32,573 nucleotides of DNA from Polymorphobacter sp. (lineage in GTDB: Bacteria; Pseudomonadota; Alphaproteobacteria; Sphingomonadales; Sphingomonadaceae): NCBI RefSeq assembly GCF_025362435.1, contig NZ_JANYGL010000154.1, positions 1 through 32,573 of the forward strand. Reading direction: 5' to 3'. The first letter of the stretch is position 1, and each line of letters starts with the position of its first letter. Below the pieces are notes generated by a model. It worked only from the letters and a program-made list of their open reading frames with translations, did not search any database and was not told where the DNA came from. This document shows, piece by piece, positions 14,965-23,800 of the stretch. Made by a program: the position numbers and the translations under genes.

Positions 14965-15699
14965 ATGCGCCTCGTCAGTCTCATTGCCGTCGCCTTGGCC
15001 GCGACCGCGTCTGCCGCCACCGCCGCTCCCAACCTCGTCGTCAACGGCGGGTTCGAGACCGGTTATATCCACTCGGTCCAGTTTAACCCGGCGTTCCACC
15101 CGACCGAGGGTCCGACGGGCTGGATGACGACATCGGGCGATCAGGCGTACAATCTTTACGTCGATTCGGCGACGGTGACGTCGCAAGAGACGATCACCCA
15201 GTCGAGCGAGGCCGGGCAGTATCTCCCGCCGACCTTCACCGGGGCGAGCCCGAACGGCGGCAAGTTCGTCATCCTCGACGGCGACCCGAGCTATTCGGGT
15301 CCGCTCAGCCAGACGATCAACGGCCTCACCGTCGGCAAGCAATATGCGGTCAACTTCTATTGGGGCGGCTCCGAGCTGATGAGCCGCGCCGGTCCGACGA
15401 CCGATTATCTGCAGGTCTCGCTCGGCAGCGCGTCGCACGACACCGTGACGCTCGCCACCCCGACGCACGGCTTCGAGGGCTGGTTCGCGCAGAAGTTCGT
15501 GTACACCGCGACCGCGACGAGCGAGGCGCTGACCTTCCTGTCGCACGGCACTCCGGGCGGCCTGCCACCGGTCGCAGTCCTTGACGGCGTTTCGGTTACG
15601 GCCGTGACCGAGCCGGCAACCTGGGCCTTATTGGTCGCTGGCTTCGGCCTCGTCGGTGTCGTCGCCCGCCGCCGCCGCACGGTCGTCGTCGCGGCTTAA
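14965..15699 (+). CDS. PEP-CTERM sorting domain protein 1 (TEP variant)
   Basis: This 244-residue secreted protein has a signal peptide (residues 1 to about 21, MRLVSLIAVALAATASAATA) and a mature part beginning PNLVVNGGFETG. That opening and the later GGKFVILDGDP are typical of carbohydrate-binding-like beta-sandwich PEP-CTERM proteins. The C-terminal sorting signal spans 215-244: a TEPATWALL motif, a hydrophobic helix with GFGLVG, and an RRRR cluster. Exosortase would cleave near the motif and the protein would reach the outer surface, often with exopolysaccharide. The first Pro of PEP is Thr here. The protein is paralogous to the one at 16726-17460, also 244 residues. Expression is probably controlled by the sigma-54-type promoter and hairpin upstream. 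No exosortase gene is in view. Confidence 0.93.
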   Translation: MRLVSLIAVALAATASAATAAPNLVVNGGFETGYIHSVQFNPAFHPTEGPTGWMTTSGDQAYNLYVDSATVTSQETITQSSEAGQYLPPTFTGASPNGGKFVILDGDPSYSGPLSQTINGLTVGKQYAVNFYWGGSELMSRAGPTTDYLQVSLGSASHDTVTLATPTHGFEGWFAQKFVYTATATSEALTFLSHGTPGGLPPVAVLDGVSVTAVTEPATWALLVAGFGLVGVVARRRRTVVVAA

Positions 15700-15707
15700 C
15701 CCGCGGT

Positions 15708-15733
15708 TCGGGGCGGGCCAGGACCCGTCCCGA
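15708..15733. terminator. Candidate bidirectional hairpin between convergent genes
   Basis: TCGGGGCGGG and CCCGTCCCGA form a 10-bp stem with one G-T pair around CCAGGA. It lies between the stop codons of PEP-CTERM gene 1 and the enoyl-CoA hydratase-family gene. Neither side has a clear T run, so any termination would be weak or Rho-assisted. Confidence 0.4.
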
Positions 15734-15749
15734 CCCGTCGCCGATCACA

Positions 15750-16511
15750 TCAGGCGGCGCGGCTGAAGTCGGGCGCGCGCTTTTCGTAGAAGGCGGTGAT
15801 CGCCTCGCGGCATTCAGCCGACTTGAGCTGCGCCGCGAAATGCACCCCCTCGGCGTCCATCCGCGCGAGCGTGGGTGCGAGATCGCCCTTGAGCAGCGCC
15901 TTCGCCAGCCGCACCGCCGTCGGCGCCTTGGCCGCGAGCGTCGTCGCCATCGCCCGCGCCACGGTTTCGAGCTCGCCGTCGGCAACGACGCGGTTGACCA
16001 GCCCCGACGCCAATGCCGTCGCCGCGTCGAGCGCCTCGCCGAGCAATACCATCGCGCTCGCCCGGGCATGGCCGACGACGCGCGGCAAAAGCAGCGAACT
16101 CGCCGCCTCGGGGACGAGCCCGAGGTTGACGAACGGCACCTGCAAACGCGCCGTCTCGCTGGCAACGACGAGATCGCAGTGGAGCAGCATCGTCGTCCCG
16201 ACCCCGACGGCGTTGCCGCGGACGGCGGCAATCAGCGGCTTCGGCGCGGTGGCGATTGCCCGCAGGAAGCCGGTGACTGCCTGCTCACCCTCCCGGGGGG
16301 CCATGAAGTCGGCGAGGTCGTTGCCCGCGGTGAAGCTGTCGCCTTCGGCGGTGAACAGAATAACCCGGACGCTGTCCTCGACCGCGCAGCCGAGCAGGGC
16401 GTCGCGCATCGCGGCGTACATCGCGGCGGTGATCGCGTTCTTCTTCTCGGGCCGGGCGAAGCGGATTTCGGCGATCCCGCCATCGATCGTGACGGCGATA
16501 TGGTCGGTCAT
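15750..16511 (-). CDS. Enoyl-CoA hydratase/isomerase family protein
   Basis: This 253-residue crotonase-fold enzyme acts on acyl-CoA thioesters in the cytoplasm. The oxyanion loops are visible as SFTAGNDLADF (first loop) and RGNAVGVGTTMLLHCDLV (second). The following block FVNLGLVPEAASSLLLPRVVG keeps the PE pair seen in many hydratases and isomerases. The first of the two usual catalytic Glu positions is not present in the expected GGG-E form, so isomerase or another crotonase reaction is possible. ATG 16511 has GGGGAG upstream. It is isolated on the minus strand between two paralogous PEP-CTERM genes, with no other fatty-acid gene beside it. Confidence 0.9.
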   Translation of the reverse strand: MTDHIAVTIDGGIAEIRFARPEKKNAITAAMYAAMRDALLGCAVEDSVRVILFTAEGDSFTAGNDLADFMAPREGEQAVTGFLRAIATAPKPLIAAVRGNAVGVGTTMLLHCDLVVASETARLQVPFVNLGLVPEAASSLLLPRVVGHARASAMVLLGEALDAATALASGLVNRVVADGELETVARAMATTLAAKAPTAVRLAKALLKGDLAPTLARMDAEGVHFAAQLKSAECREAITAFYEKRAPDFSRAA

Positions 16512-16725
16512 GGCGCGCTCCCCGTGGTCGCCGGGCGATCGAGGGCGACCTGGTGCGGGTGTCCTCCATCCCACTGGAATGTTCAATCCCGCAGTCGGGC
16601 GTGACGCTTCGCCTAGTTACGGCGTCAAAACGATAATTAACGATCTATTTACTTTTATGCTGATTTAGTTTCCGTTAAGTCGAACTCATACCGGCACTGC
16701 GACGCCGACCAGGAGTTTGTTGCTT

Positions 16726-17460
16726 ATGCGTAATGTTCTTAAAGTCATGATCGTAGCGGGCGCCGCGCTGGCAGCAGTGCACGCGTCCGCTGCGACTAAC
16801 CTCGTGACCAACGGCGACTTCGAGTCGGGCTATTCTTACTCGACCGAGTTCAACACCTGGCACAACCCCGACAAGGGTCCGACCGGATGGACGTCGGAGA
16901 CATTCAAGGCATTCAACCTGTACCTGTCCGCCGCCACGGCGACGACGGTCGGGGCGGAGACGCAATATGGTTCGGACGGCCAGATGCTGGCGACGAGCTT
17001 TGTCGCCAGCCCGACCGGCGGCAACTTCGTCGCGCTCGACGGCGACCCGACCAACCGGGGTTATCTGACCCAGGAGATTTCCGGCCTGACTAAGGGCAAG
17101 GAATATGTCGTTTCGTTCGACTGGGGCGCGTCGCAGCTGCAGAACCGCCATGGAGCGACGACCGAGCAGCTCTCGGTCGGTTTCGGCGGGCCGACGCAGA
17201 CCACCGAGCTCGTCCACAATCCGTCGCAGGGTTTCTCGGGCTGGATGCACGAGAGCATGACCTTCCACGCGACGTCGACCAGCCAGGTGCTGTCGTTCCT
17301 GTCGCTCGGAACCCCGGTCGGCCTGCCGCCGATCGCGGTCCTCGACGGCGTTTCGGTCGCGGCGGTCCCCGAGCCGGCGATGTGGGGGCTGATGCTCCTC
17401 GGCTTCGGGCTCGTCGGTGCCGCGGTTCGCCGCGGCCGCCCGGGCACCGTCCTAGCCTGA
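16726..17460 (+). CDS. PEP-CTERM sorting domain protein 2
   Basis: This 244-residue secreted protein has a signal peptide (MRNVLKVMIVAGAALAAVHA...), a mature start ATNLVTNGDFESG, and a canonical C-terminal signal at 215-244: VPEPAMWGLMLLGFGLVG followed by a basic tail. It shares with protein 1 the segments GPTGW, FVALDGDP, a Leu-Pro-Pro block (GLPPIAVLDGVSV) and the overall length, so the two are clear paralogues. ATG 16726 is preceded by AGGAG ten bases upstream; a TTG at 16717 is less likely. Unlike gene 1 it shows no sigma-54 match upstream. A weak GATAAT (16632-16637) is the only promoter-like element noticed. Its last nine bases overlap the convergent glycoside hydrolase gene. Confidence 0.93.
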   Translation: MRNVLKVMIVAGAALAAVHASAATNLVTNGDFESGYSYSTEFNTWHNPDKGPTGWTSETFKAFNLYLSAATATTVGAETQYGSDGQMLATSFVASPTGGNFVALDGDPTNRGYLTQEISGLTKGKEYVVSFDWGASQLQNRHGATTEQLSVGFGGPTQTTELVHNPSQGFSGWMHESMTFHATSTSQVLSFLSLGTPVGLPPIAVLDGVSVAAVPEPAMWGLMLLGFGLVGAAVRRGRPGTVLA

Positions 17461-18507
17461 CGCCTGCGCCTCGGCGCGGAGGAACGGCGGCTCGGCGGGA
17501 TCGAACGGGGTCCCGTCGGCGTCGAAGATGTCATGGAACCAGACCCCTGCCGGGCGATCGATGTACGGCCTGTCCCATGAGTCCCACGGCAAGTGGGTCT
17601 GGGTATCGCCGCGCACCAGCCCCCAGTTGAACATCCCGACCCGCGCCACCTTCGCCACCGGCAAGATCGCGGCGAAGGTGCTGCCGCGCGGGCGGGCGAG
17701 ATATTCGGTGCACAGGATCGGGCGCTCGAAGGCTTCAAGCCAGCCAATGCGCCGCGCGAACTCCTCCGCCTTGTCGTAGTTATGAAACGAGACGACGTCG
17801 GACGATTCGATCTGAAGCCGCTGGATCGGGGTCAGGCGGTCGGGAGCCGACCAGTCCCCCGACCAGATCGCACTTGTCAGCGGTTGTGACGGTGCCGCCG
17901 AGCGCGCCCAGTCGAACGCATCGGCGAGCAGCGGCGTGACCAGCGCAGCCTTCGCCGCGAGTGTCGCCGCATCGCGCAGCGCGACCTCGGGGCCATTGTC
18001 GGGCTCGTTCCAGATGTCCCACGCGAGGATGCGGCGGTCACCGGCGAAGCGGCCGACGATGCCGCGAACATAGGCCTCGAGTCGCGGGCGCTCCGACGGG
18101 TCGGCAAGTGCCGCCATCCCGGGCGACTGGACCCACGCGCTGTTATGAACCCCGGCCCGCGGCAACGGCTGCGCCCCGCTGACCGGCGCCGGGTTCCAGC
18201 ATGAATCGAAGAACACCGGCATCGTCGCGATCCCGTGCCTGTCGGCGAGCCCGAGCACCGTTTCGATCCGCTCGAGCAGGCCGTCGGCGTCGTCGCGCCA
18301 CAGCAGGTCGTGAAGGAAGATCCGCACGGCGTTCATGCCGACTCCGGCGGCGAAGCCGAGTTCGCGGTCGATCGTGGCCGGGTCGAAGGTCCCCGCCTGC
18401 CACATCTCGAGCTGGTTGACCGCGGTCGACGGGATGAAGTTGCAGCCGAACGGCCACGCCCGGGCGGCGTACCACGTCTTGGCGGCGTCGACGGTCCAGC
18501 GATTCAC
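17452..18507 (-). CDS. Cellulase-type glycoside hydrolase (GH5-like)
   Basis: This 351-residue protein has the TIM-barrel fold of GH clan A. The acid/base Glu is E168 in WDIWNEPDNG and the nucleophile Glu is E268 in ILCTEYLARP. Other barrel landmarks are MNAVRIFLHDLLW and VVSFHNYD. It likely cleaves beta-linked glycans, but the substrate is unknown. It starts MNRWTVDAAKTWYAAR with no signal peptide, so it would act in the cytoplasm unless exported by another route. The start is GTG at 18507, overlapping the selO stop (GTGA), so it is translationally coupled to selO. The 3' end overlaps the convergent PEP-CTERM gene by nine bases. Confidence 0.88.
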   Translation of the reverse strand: MNRWTVDAAKTWYAARAWPFGCNFIPSTAVNQLEMWQAGTFDPATIDRELGFAAGVGMNAVRIFLHDLLWRDDADGLLERIETVLGLADRHGIATMPVFFDSCWNPAPVSGAQPLPRAGVHNSAWVQSPGMAALADPSERPRLEAYVRGIVGRFAGDRRILAWDIWNEPDNGPEVALRDAATLAAKAALVTPLLADAFDWARSAAPSQPLTSAIWSGDWSAPDRLTPIQRLQIESSDVVSFHNYDKAEEFARRIGWLEAFERPILCTEYLARPRGSTFAAILPVAKVARVGMFNWGLVRGDTQTHLPWDSWDRPYIDRPAGVWFHDIFDADGTPFDPAEPPFLRAEAQASG

Positions 18508-19883
18508 CCCGCCATCGCCGCCCCCATGCGGCGGATCGCGGCGACCTTCGCGGTAAACGCGGTCCAGTCGTCGGCGGCGGCGATGGGCTCCCAGATCGCC
18601 TCGATCTCGCCGATCGGCAGCCCGCACGGCGCTGGGTCGGACCAGTACGGGTGATCGCGCGGCGCTGCTGGGGCATAGTCGCCGACCGCTTTGACGAAGG
18701 CGTCGAACTCGGGGGAGTCGTAGCCGGGCGCGCGCCGCTTGCCGCCGCGCCAATCGAACCAGAAGGCGTCGAGCCCGGTGCGGGTCGCTTCGAGCGTCGT
18801 CACCAGCGTCTCGGCAAGCGCGCGATCGCTCGCCTGGTCGCGCGGGACGACGCCGAGACGCTTGAGCAATGCCGCCGTCAGCGCCGCGTTATACCGCTCG
18901 CCGAACGCCTCGAGCGACGGCTTCAACGACTCGAGCGGCGCGACCAGCCGCAGCGCCCCGGCGAGCTGGAAGACGTTCCACTGCAGCGCCTCGGGCTGGC
19001 GGCCGAAGCTGTAGAGGCCATTGTGGTCGAAATAGGCGGCGGTGAAGTCGGGGTCCCAGACCTGCGCGAAGCGGTACGGGCCGTAGTCGAAGCTTTCGCC
19101 GGTGATGTTGATGTTGTCGGTGTTGAGGACCCCGTGGACGAACCCCGCCGCCATCATCGCCGCCGCCTGGCGCGCGGCGTTGGTCACCGCGTGGTCGATC
19201 AGCGCGGCATAGGGGTCGGGCGCGTCGACCGTGCCGAAATAGTTCGCCAGCGCATACGCCGTCAGCCGCGCCAGCCCGTCGCTGTCGCCGAGCGCGGCGA
19301 GGCGCTGAAAGCTGCCGTAGCGGACATGGCTGTGGCTCAGCCGGACGAGCACCGCACTCCGCGTCGGCGATGGCTCGTCACCGCGATACAGCGCCTCCCC
19401 GGTCTCGATCACCGACAGCGTCCGCGACGTCTCGACCCCGAGCGCCTCGAGCATCTCGGTCGCCAGCACTTCGCGCATCGCGCCCTTGAGCGTCAGCCGC
19501 CCGTCGCCAGCGCGGCTCCACGGCGTCGTCCCCGACCCCTTGGTGCCGAGGTCCATCAGCCGCCCGCGATCGTCGGTCGCCTGCGCGAAAAGGAAGCCGC
19601 GCCCGTCGCCGAGATCGGGATTATACGCGCGAAACTGGTGGCCGTGATAGCGCAGGGCGAGCGGCGTCTCGAGGCTGCCAGCGAGCGGAGCGAAACGCCC
19701 GAAATGCGCGACCCACTCGTCATCGCTCAAGCCGTCGAGGCCGACGCTCGCGGCGGCGCGGTCGTTCCTGAAACGGAGGATCGTCTGTGGAAAGTCGGCG
19801 GCGGCAACCGGATCGTAAAAACTGGGGCCGAGGTCGAGGATCGTCCGGCGCGGCGCGAAAATCACGCGGCTTTGTAACCGCAT
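18504..19883 (-). CDS. selO: Protein adenylyltransferase SelO
   Basis: This 459-residue pseudokinase-fold enzyme transfers AMP from ATP to hydroxyl groups of proteins; studied members modify redox-related proteins. Key residues are visible: K115 in DLGTKGSGTTPW, the HGVLNTDN loop with D256 and N257, and D266 in SFDYGP, with the same relative spacing as the catalytic D and metal-binding N and D in known SelO proteins. Other family blocks are LRYHGHQF and RLSHSHVRYGSFQ. It ends without a Cys or selenocysteine near the C-terminus, as in many bacterial members. ATG 19883 lies inside the end of the TetR gene (22-base overlap). A co-transcribed TetR-type regulator and glycoside hydrolase are its neighbours. 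Confidence 0.93.
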   Translation of the reverse strand: MRLQSRVIFAPRRTILDLGPSFYDPVAAADFPQTILRFRNDRAAASVGLDGLSDDEWVAHFGRFAPLAGSLETPLALRYHGHQFRAYNPDLGDGRGFLFAQATDDRGRLMDLGTKGSGTTPWSRAGDGRLTLKGAMREVLATEMLEALGVETSRTLSVIETGEALYRGDEPSPTRSAVLVRLSHSHVRYGSFQRLAALGDSDGLARLTAYALANYFGTVDAPDPYAALIDHAVTNAARQAAAMMAAGFVHGVLNTDNINITGESFDYGPYRFAQVWDPDFTAAYFDHNGLYSFGRQPEALQWNVFQLAGALRLVAPLESLKPSLEAFGERYNAALTAALLKRLGVVPRDQASDRALAETLVTTLEATRTGLDAFWFDWRGGKRRAPGYDSPEFDAFVKAVGDYAPAAPRDHPYWSDPAPCGLPIGEIEAIWEPIAAADDWTAFTAKVAAIRRMGAAMAG

Positions 19884-20491
19884 GCGGCGCGGATGAAGCG
19901 CACCGTCTCGTCCATCACCGCCCGGCGCCGGTCGGGATCGTCGGTGCTCAGCACCGCCTCGATCGTCTCGCCGACGACGGCATAGGTCAGCGATGCCGCG
20001 ACGGGGATGTTGACGCCGGTGATCCCCTGCTTCGCCATCCGCGCGGTCATCTGCTCGGCGACCCACGCGACCGTGACCTCACGCGAGGCGTGGTAGAACG
20101 GCTCGGCCTCGGCCGCCATCATCGCCTTGGGCTTGCCCTCGCAGCAGCCTTCGCCGGTGAGCGCTTCCCATTCCTTATGCTCGACGCAGAACTCGATGCA
20201 GCGCGACACCATCTTGCCCGGATCGAGGTCGGCGAGTGCGTCGTCGCCCTGCATCACCGCAATCATCCGTTCGCCGTACATCTTGCCGATGTCGATCAGC
20301 AGGTTCTTCTTCGACCCGAAGTGGTAGAAGATCGAGCCTTCTGAAACATCCGCCGCGCGGGCGATATCGGCCGTCCCGGTCGAAGCGTAGCCCTTGGTTG
20401 AAAACAATAAATTAGCCGCCTCGAGCACACGCTGACGCGTTTCCGCCGGGTCGTAACGGCGGGCACGGGTATCGACGGCTCGGGTGGCCAC
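19862..20491 (-). CDS. TetR-family transcriptional regulator
   Basis: This 209-residue repressor-type protein has an N-terminal helix-turn-helix (about 20-65: STGTADIARAADVSEGSIFYHFG) and a helical ligand domain. It is unusually rich in cysteine for this family: C98, C102, C116 and C117 (GEGCCEG), plus one in AACGYKAA at the C-terminus. A thiol- or metal-based signal is therefore possible but is inference. It starts at GTG 20491, with GAGGA upstream. The first gene of a cassette with selO and a glycoside hydrolase, it probably represses its own operon. A candidate promoter and operator lie at 20522-20550. Confidence 0.92.
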   Translation of the reverse strand: MATRAVDTRARRYDPAETRQRVLEAANLLFSTKGYASTGTADIARAADVSEGSIFYHFGSKKNLLIDIGKMYGERMIAVMQGDDALADLDPGKMVSRCIEFCVEHKEWEALTGEGCCEGKPKAMMAAEAEPFYHASREVTVAWVAEQMTARMAKQGITGVNIPVAASLTYAVVGETIEAVLSTDDPDRRRAVMDETVRFIRAACGYKAA

Positions 20492-20521
20492 GGGCGTCCT
20501 CTTCAGCTAGCCAAGGTTAAA

Positions 20522-20550
20522 TCTATGGCGTCGAACTGAGCCTTAGTCAA
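20522..20550 (-). promoter_or_regulatory. Candidate sigma-70 promoter and TetR operator
   Basis: On the minus strand TTGACT (20545-20550) and CATAGA (20522-20527) are 17 bases apart. The -35 is good and the -10 poor. A quasi-palindrome ACTGAG-C-CTTAGT (20535-20547, one mismatch) overlaps the -35 end, a position suited to a repressor site. Transcription would start about 24 bases before the GTG at 20491. Confidence 0.4.
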
Positions 20551-20589
20551 AAGCTTATGACCGTGGGCTGAACACCAGCCTGCGGCGAG

Positions 20590-20799
20590 TTACTTCGCCG
20601 CCGCCGGGGGCATGTTCTTCATCGCCTTCTTGACGAAATAGCCGCCAAGCGCAGCAAGGATCATCCCCTGCGGTCCCATCCGCCGCAGCACCGTCGGCAG
20701 CAGCACGCCGATCACCGCTCCAGCCGGCCCCGAAGCCGCACCGCCGACCGTCCGCGCGATGCTGCGTCCCGCGACCATCGAAATTATCCGACCGAGCAT
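20590..20799 (-). CDS. Small hydrophobic membrane protein
   Basis: This 69-residue protein is mostly hydrophobic with glycine-rich runs (TVGGAASGPAGAVIGVLLPTV and MILAALGGYFVKKA) and ends in a basic, Pro/Ala-rich tail. One or two membrane helices are likely. ATG 20799 has GGAGG seven bases upstream, a very good site, which supports it as a real gene. It lies 49 bases after tamB on the same strand and might belong to the same transcript. I do not recognise a family and assign no function. Confidence 0.75.
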   Translation of the reverse strand: MLGRIISMVAGRSIARTVGGAASGPAGAVIGVLLPTVLRRMGPQGMILAALGGYFVKKAMKNMPPAAAK

Positions 20800-20848
20800 A
20801 GTTGACCTCCACTGACCAATGCGAAACTGCTGATCGCGGGATTCGGGT

Positions 20849-23800
20849 TCAATAGTCGCGCTTGAGCCGCAGATTGACGCTGGTTCCGCCGAGCGTCGCG
20901 ACGTCGGACAGGATCGACAGCGACCGCGTCAGCGCGACCTCGATCGCGCTCGCCGAATACCCCTGTGCGTCGGTCGACAGCTCGACGTACACCCGCCGTC
21001 CGATATATTCGCCCGCCGCGATCGAGGTCTTGCGCCCGGTCGCGATGTCGGCCGGAAGCACGCGCAGCCGGTCGATCCGCAGCGTCTTGCGGACTGCGTT
21101 GAACGGGTCGAGCCTGCCGCCCTTGCCGCCGCGCAAAGATGCCAAGGCTCCCGCCAGTTGGACCGCCTCGGGCGCCGACAGCGTCGTGATCGACGTGCCG
21201 AACAGCACCCGCGACAGCACCTCGTCCTCGGGCAGCGCCGGGGTCGAGCTGAACTTGATGTCGGGATGGAGCGCGGTCCCGGTCAGGCTGAGCTGCGCGG
21301 TGAAACCCGAACTGGTGTTCTCGGCGGCAAGGTCGATCACCGGGTCGGGCGGGTTCTTGCCGTCGAAGCGGACGTCGCCGCGGGTCAGGTTGAAGCGCTT
21401 GCCGGCGAAATCATAATCGCCGCGAACCATCTTGACGACGCCCGAGAACTCCGGCGCGGTCGCGCGGCCCTTGAGCTTGAGATCGCCCCGCCACGTCGAG
21501 GTCAGGCCGAGCCCGGCGACGTCGACATTGTCGCGCGCCGACGCGGCGATATCGAGCGACCACAGGGTCGGCTTGACGACGCGCGGCGGGACGCGGCCGA
21601 GAAGTTCGACGTTGCGTTCGGTCACCGCGACGACCGGAATGTCGCTCGTCGTCCCGCCGCGCCCGAAGCGATAGCGTGCGCGGATGATATCGAGCGATCC
21701 GGTGATCTTACCGCCGTTGCCGTCGCTGTGGAGCCGCAGCGTGCCATTCGCGGTCGCACGAAGGTCGTCGCGGTTGAGGATCTGGGCATCTTCGAGCCTC
21801 GCCGTGACATCGACCGGGAAGCCGCGCTCGGCCGACAGGTCGACCCCGCCGTTCCCTGAGATCTTGCCATCCTTGCCGACCGTCCCCGAAAACGCCGTCA
21901 GGTCGAGCCGCGAGCCGTTGAAGCGTCCGTCGAGCTTGACGTTGTCGACGACGGTGCCGAGCGCGACGTTCTCCACCCGCCCGCCCGTGACCGCGATCGA
22001 GCCGGTCAGCCGGGGGTCGCCGAGCCGCCCGCCGGCATCGACCGCCGCCGTAACCGGTCCGCGGACATCGAGCGCCTCGACCCCGCCAAGCAGCCACACC
22101 GCCTCCGCCGGACCGGCGAAACGCGCCTGCGCGAACAGCGGCGCGGCGAGGAGCCGGTCGCGCAAATTCGCCTCGCTGCCAAGAGTCAGTTCGGCCTGCG
22201 CGCGGCCGAGGGTCGCCGCGCCGCGAACGACGACGGCGCGCGCGCTCGCCGAGGTTGCCGACAGCGCGGCGTTGACCGCGAGGTCGATCGGCTGCGACGA
22301 CGACGCCAGCCCGGCGCGGCTCAGCCCGGCGATGCGCAGCGCCAGCGATCCCGTCGGCGCGGCGGTGGCGGGCGCGGCGAAGGCGATCGTCCCCGAGGCG
22401 TGGCCGCTGAAATTATACCCGGGGTCGAACAGCGTCAGCAGCGACAGGCCGAGACCGTCAAGGCGGACCGAGCCGTTGACCCCGCCGCCGGCGCTGCCCG
22501 CGAGTTCGACCCGCCCATCGGGGGTCTGGACGACCACGGGGGCGAGCCGCCATGCCGCTCCGGCGCGGTCGACGTGGGCACGGTGGTCGAGCGTCAGCTT
22601 GCGCCCGTCCACCGTTGCCACTGCGCCAATGTCGAAATGCTCGCTCGACCCGCGGGCGTCGAGGGTGGCGTTGAACGGCACCCCGGCGACCCCGGCGAGG
22701 GCGAGCGTCGCGGACCCGCTTCCGGCGGTGTCGGCGACCGTTCCGCTCAAGCTCGCCAGCGTCAGCCCGGCGCTGCGGACGTCGCCGAGGGCGAACTTGG
22801 CGTCGATCGACGGCTCGCCCGACCCGGCGACGATCCGCGCAGTCAGCGTGCCGCGCCCGACCGCGACGCCGCCGAGCTTCGCACCGGTGGCGGCGAGGAC
22901 GAGATCGCCGCGCTGCGCCGCGCCCGCCGGAGCGAGGACGAGGCTCCCGCTCAATCCCGCGCCGCCGACCGCGAGCCGCCCGGCGACGAGCGCGTCGGTG
23001 TCGGGCACCAGTGACCCGCGAACGGCGATCCCGGCAGCGGCGGCATCGACGTCGATCGCGGTGCCGCCGGTCCGGACGAGCGCGTTCGCCGTCGCCGCGC
23101 CGACCGCCGAGCCGCCGCGCGCGACGATACGCCAGCCGTCGGGGGCCTCGACCGCGTGCGCGGCGACGGCGGTCAGGCCGAAGCCCGGTGCCGCCAGCCC
23201 GATATCGACGACCGGCGATTCGAGCTGCCCGGCGAGGTCGACGGTCGTCGTACCATAGGTCCACGATGCGCCGCTGGTGACGAGATGGACGCTGCCGTCG
23301 GGCGCGCGCGTGCCGCTCCCCGCCTGCTGGAACCCCGGCGCGACGAGGCGAAGGCCGGTGAAGCGCATCGACAGGTCGGGGGCGACGTCGATCGCCGTCG
23401 TCACCACCGGCAACCCGGCGAAGATGCTGCGGAAGAAGCCGCCGTCGATCTGCGTCGCCGCGGCGCGGACGGTGCCGATGATCCGCGTCCCGCCACTGGC
23501 GTCTGGCGCGGCGCGGACCTGCGCGGCGACGTCGGCGACGCCGATCTCGCCGACCCGGTAGTGCGGCAGCCGCCCGTCGAAACCGACCGCATAATCGCCG
23601 TCGGCAAGCCCGAGCCGCAGCGTCATTGTCCCAGCGATCCGCGCGCTTTGCACTGCGAGTGCGGGCGACGTGACCTGCCCGTGCGCGACGCTGAGTAGCC
23701 CGGCGATCCGCAGGTTCGCCAGCAACGGCGCGATGTCTTCGCCAACGTTTTCAACGCGTGCGGCGATGGCGACGACGGGGATCAGGCGGCCCGTTGCCCG

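Noticed and set aside
16512-16725. Sigma-54 promoter for PEP-CTERM gene 2
   Set aside because: The only GGCAC stretch, near 16694, lacks a TTGC at the required spacing. Only a weak GATAAT element is seen.
20566-20580. Terminator GGCTG/CAGCC after the small membrane protein
   Set aside because: Only a 5-bp stem, with no adjacent T run on the minus strand.
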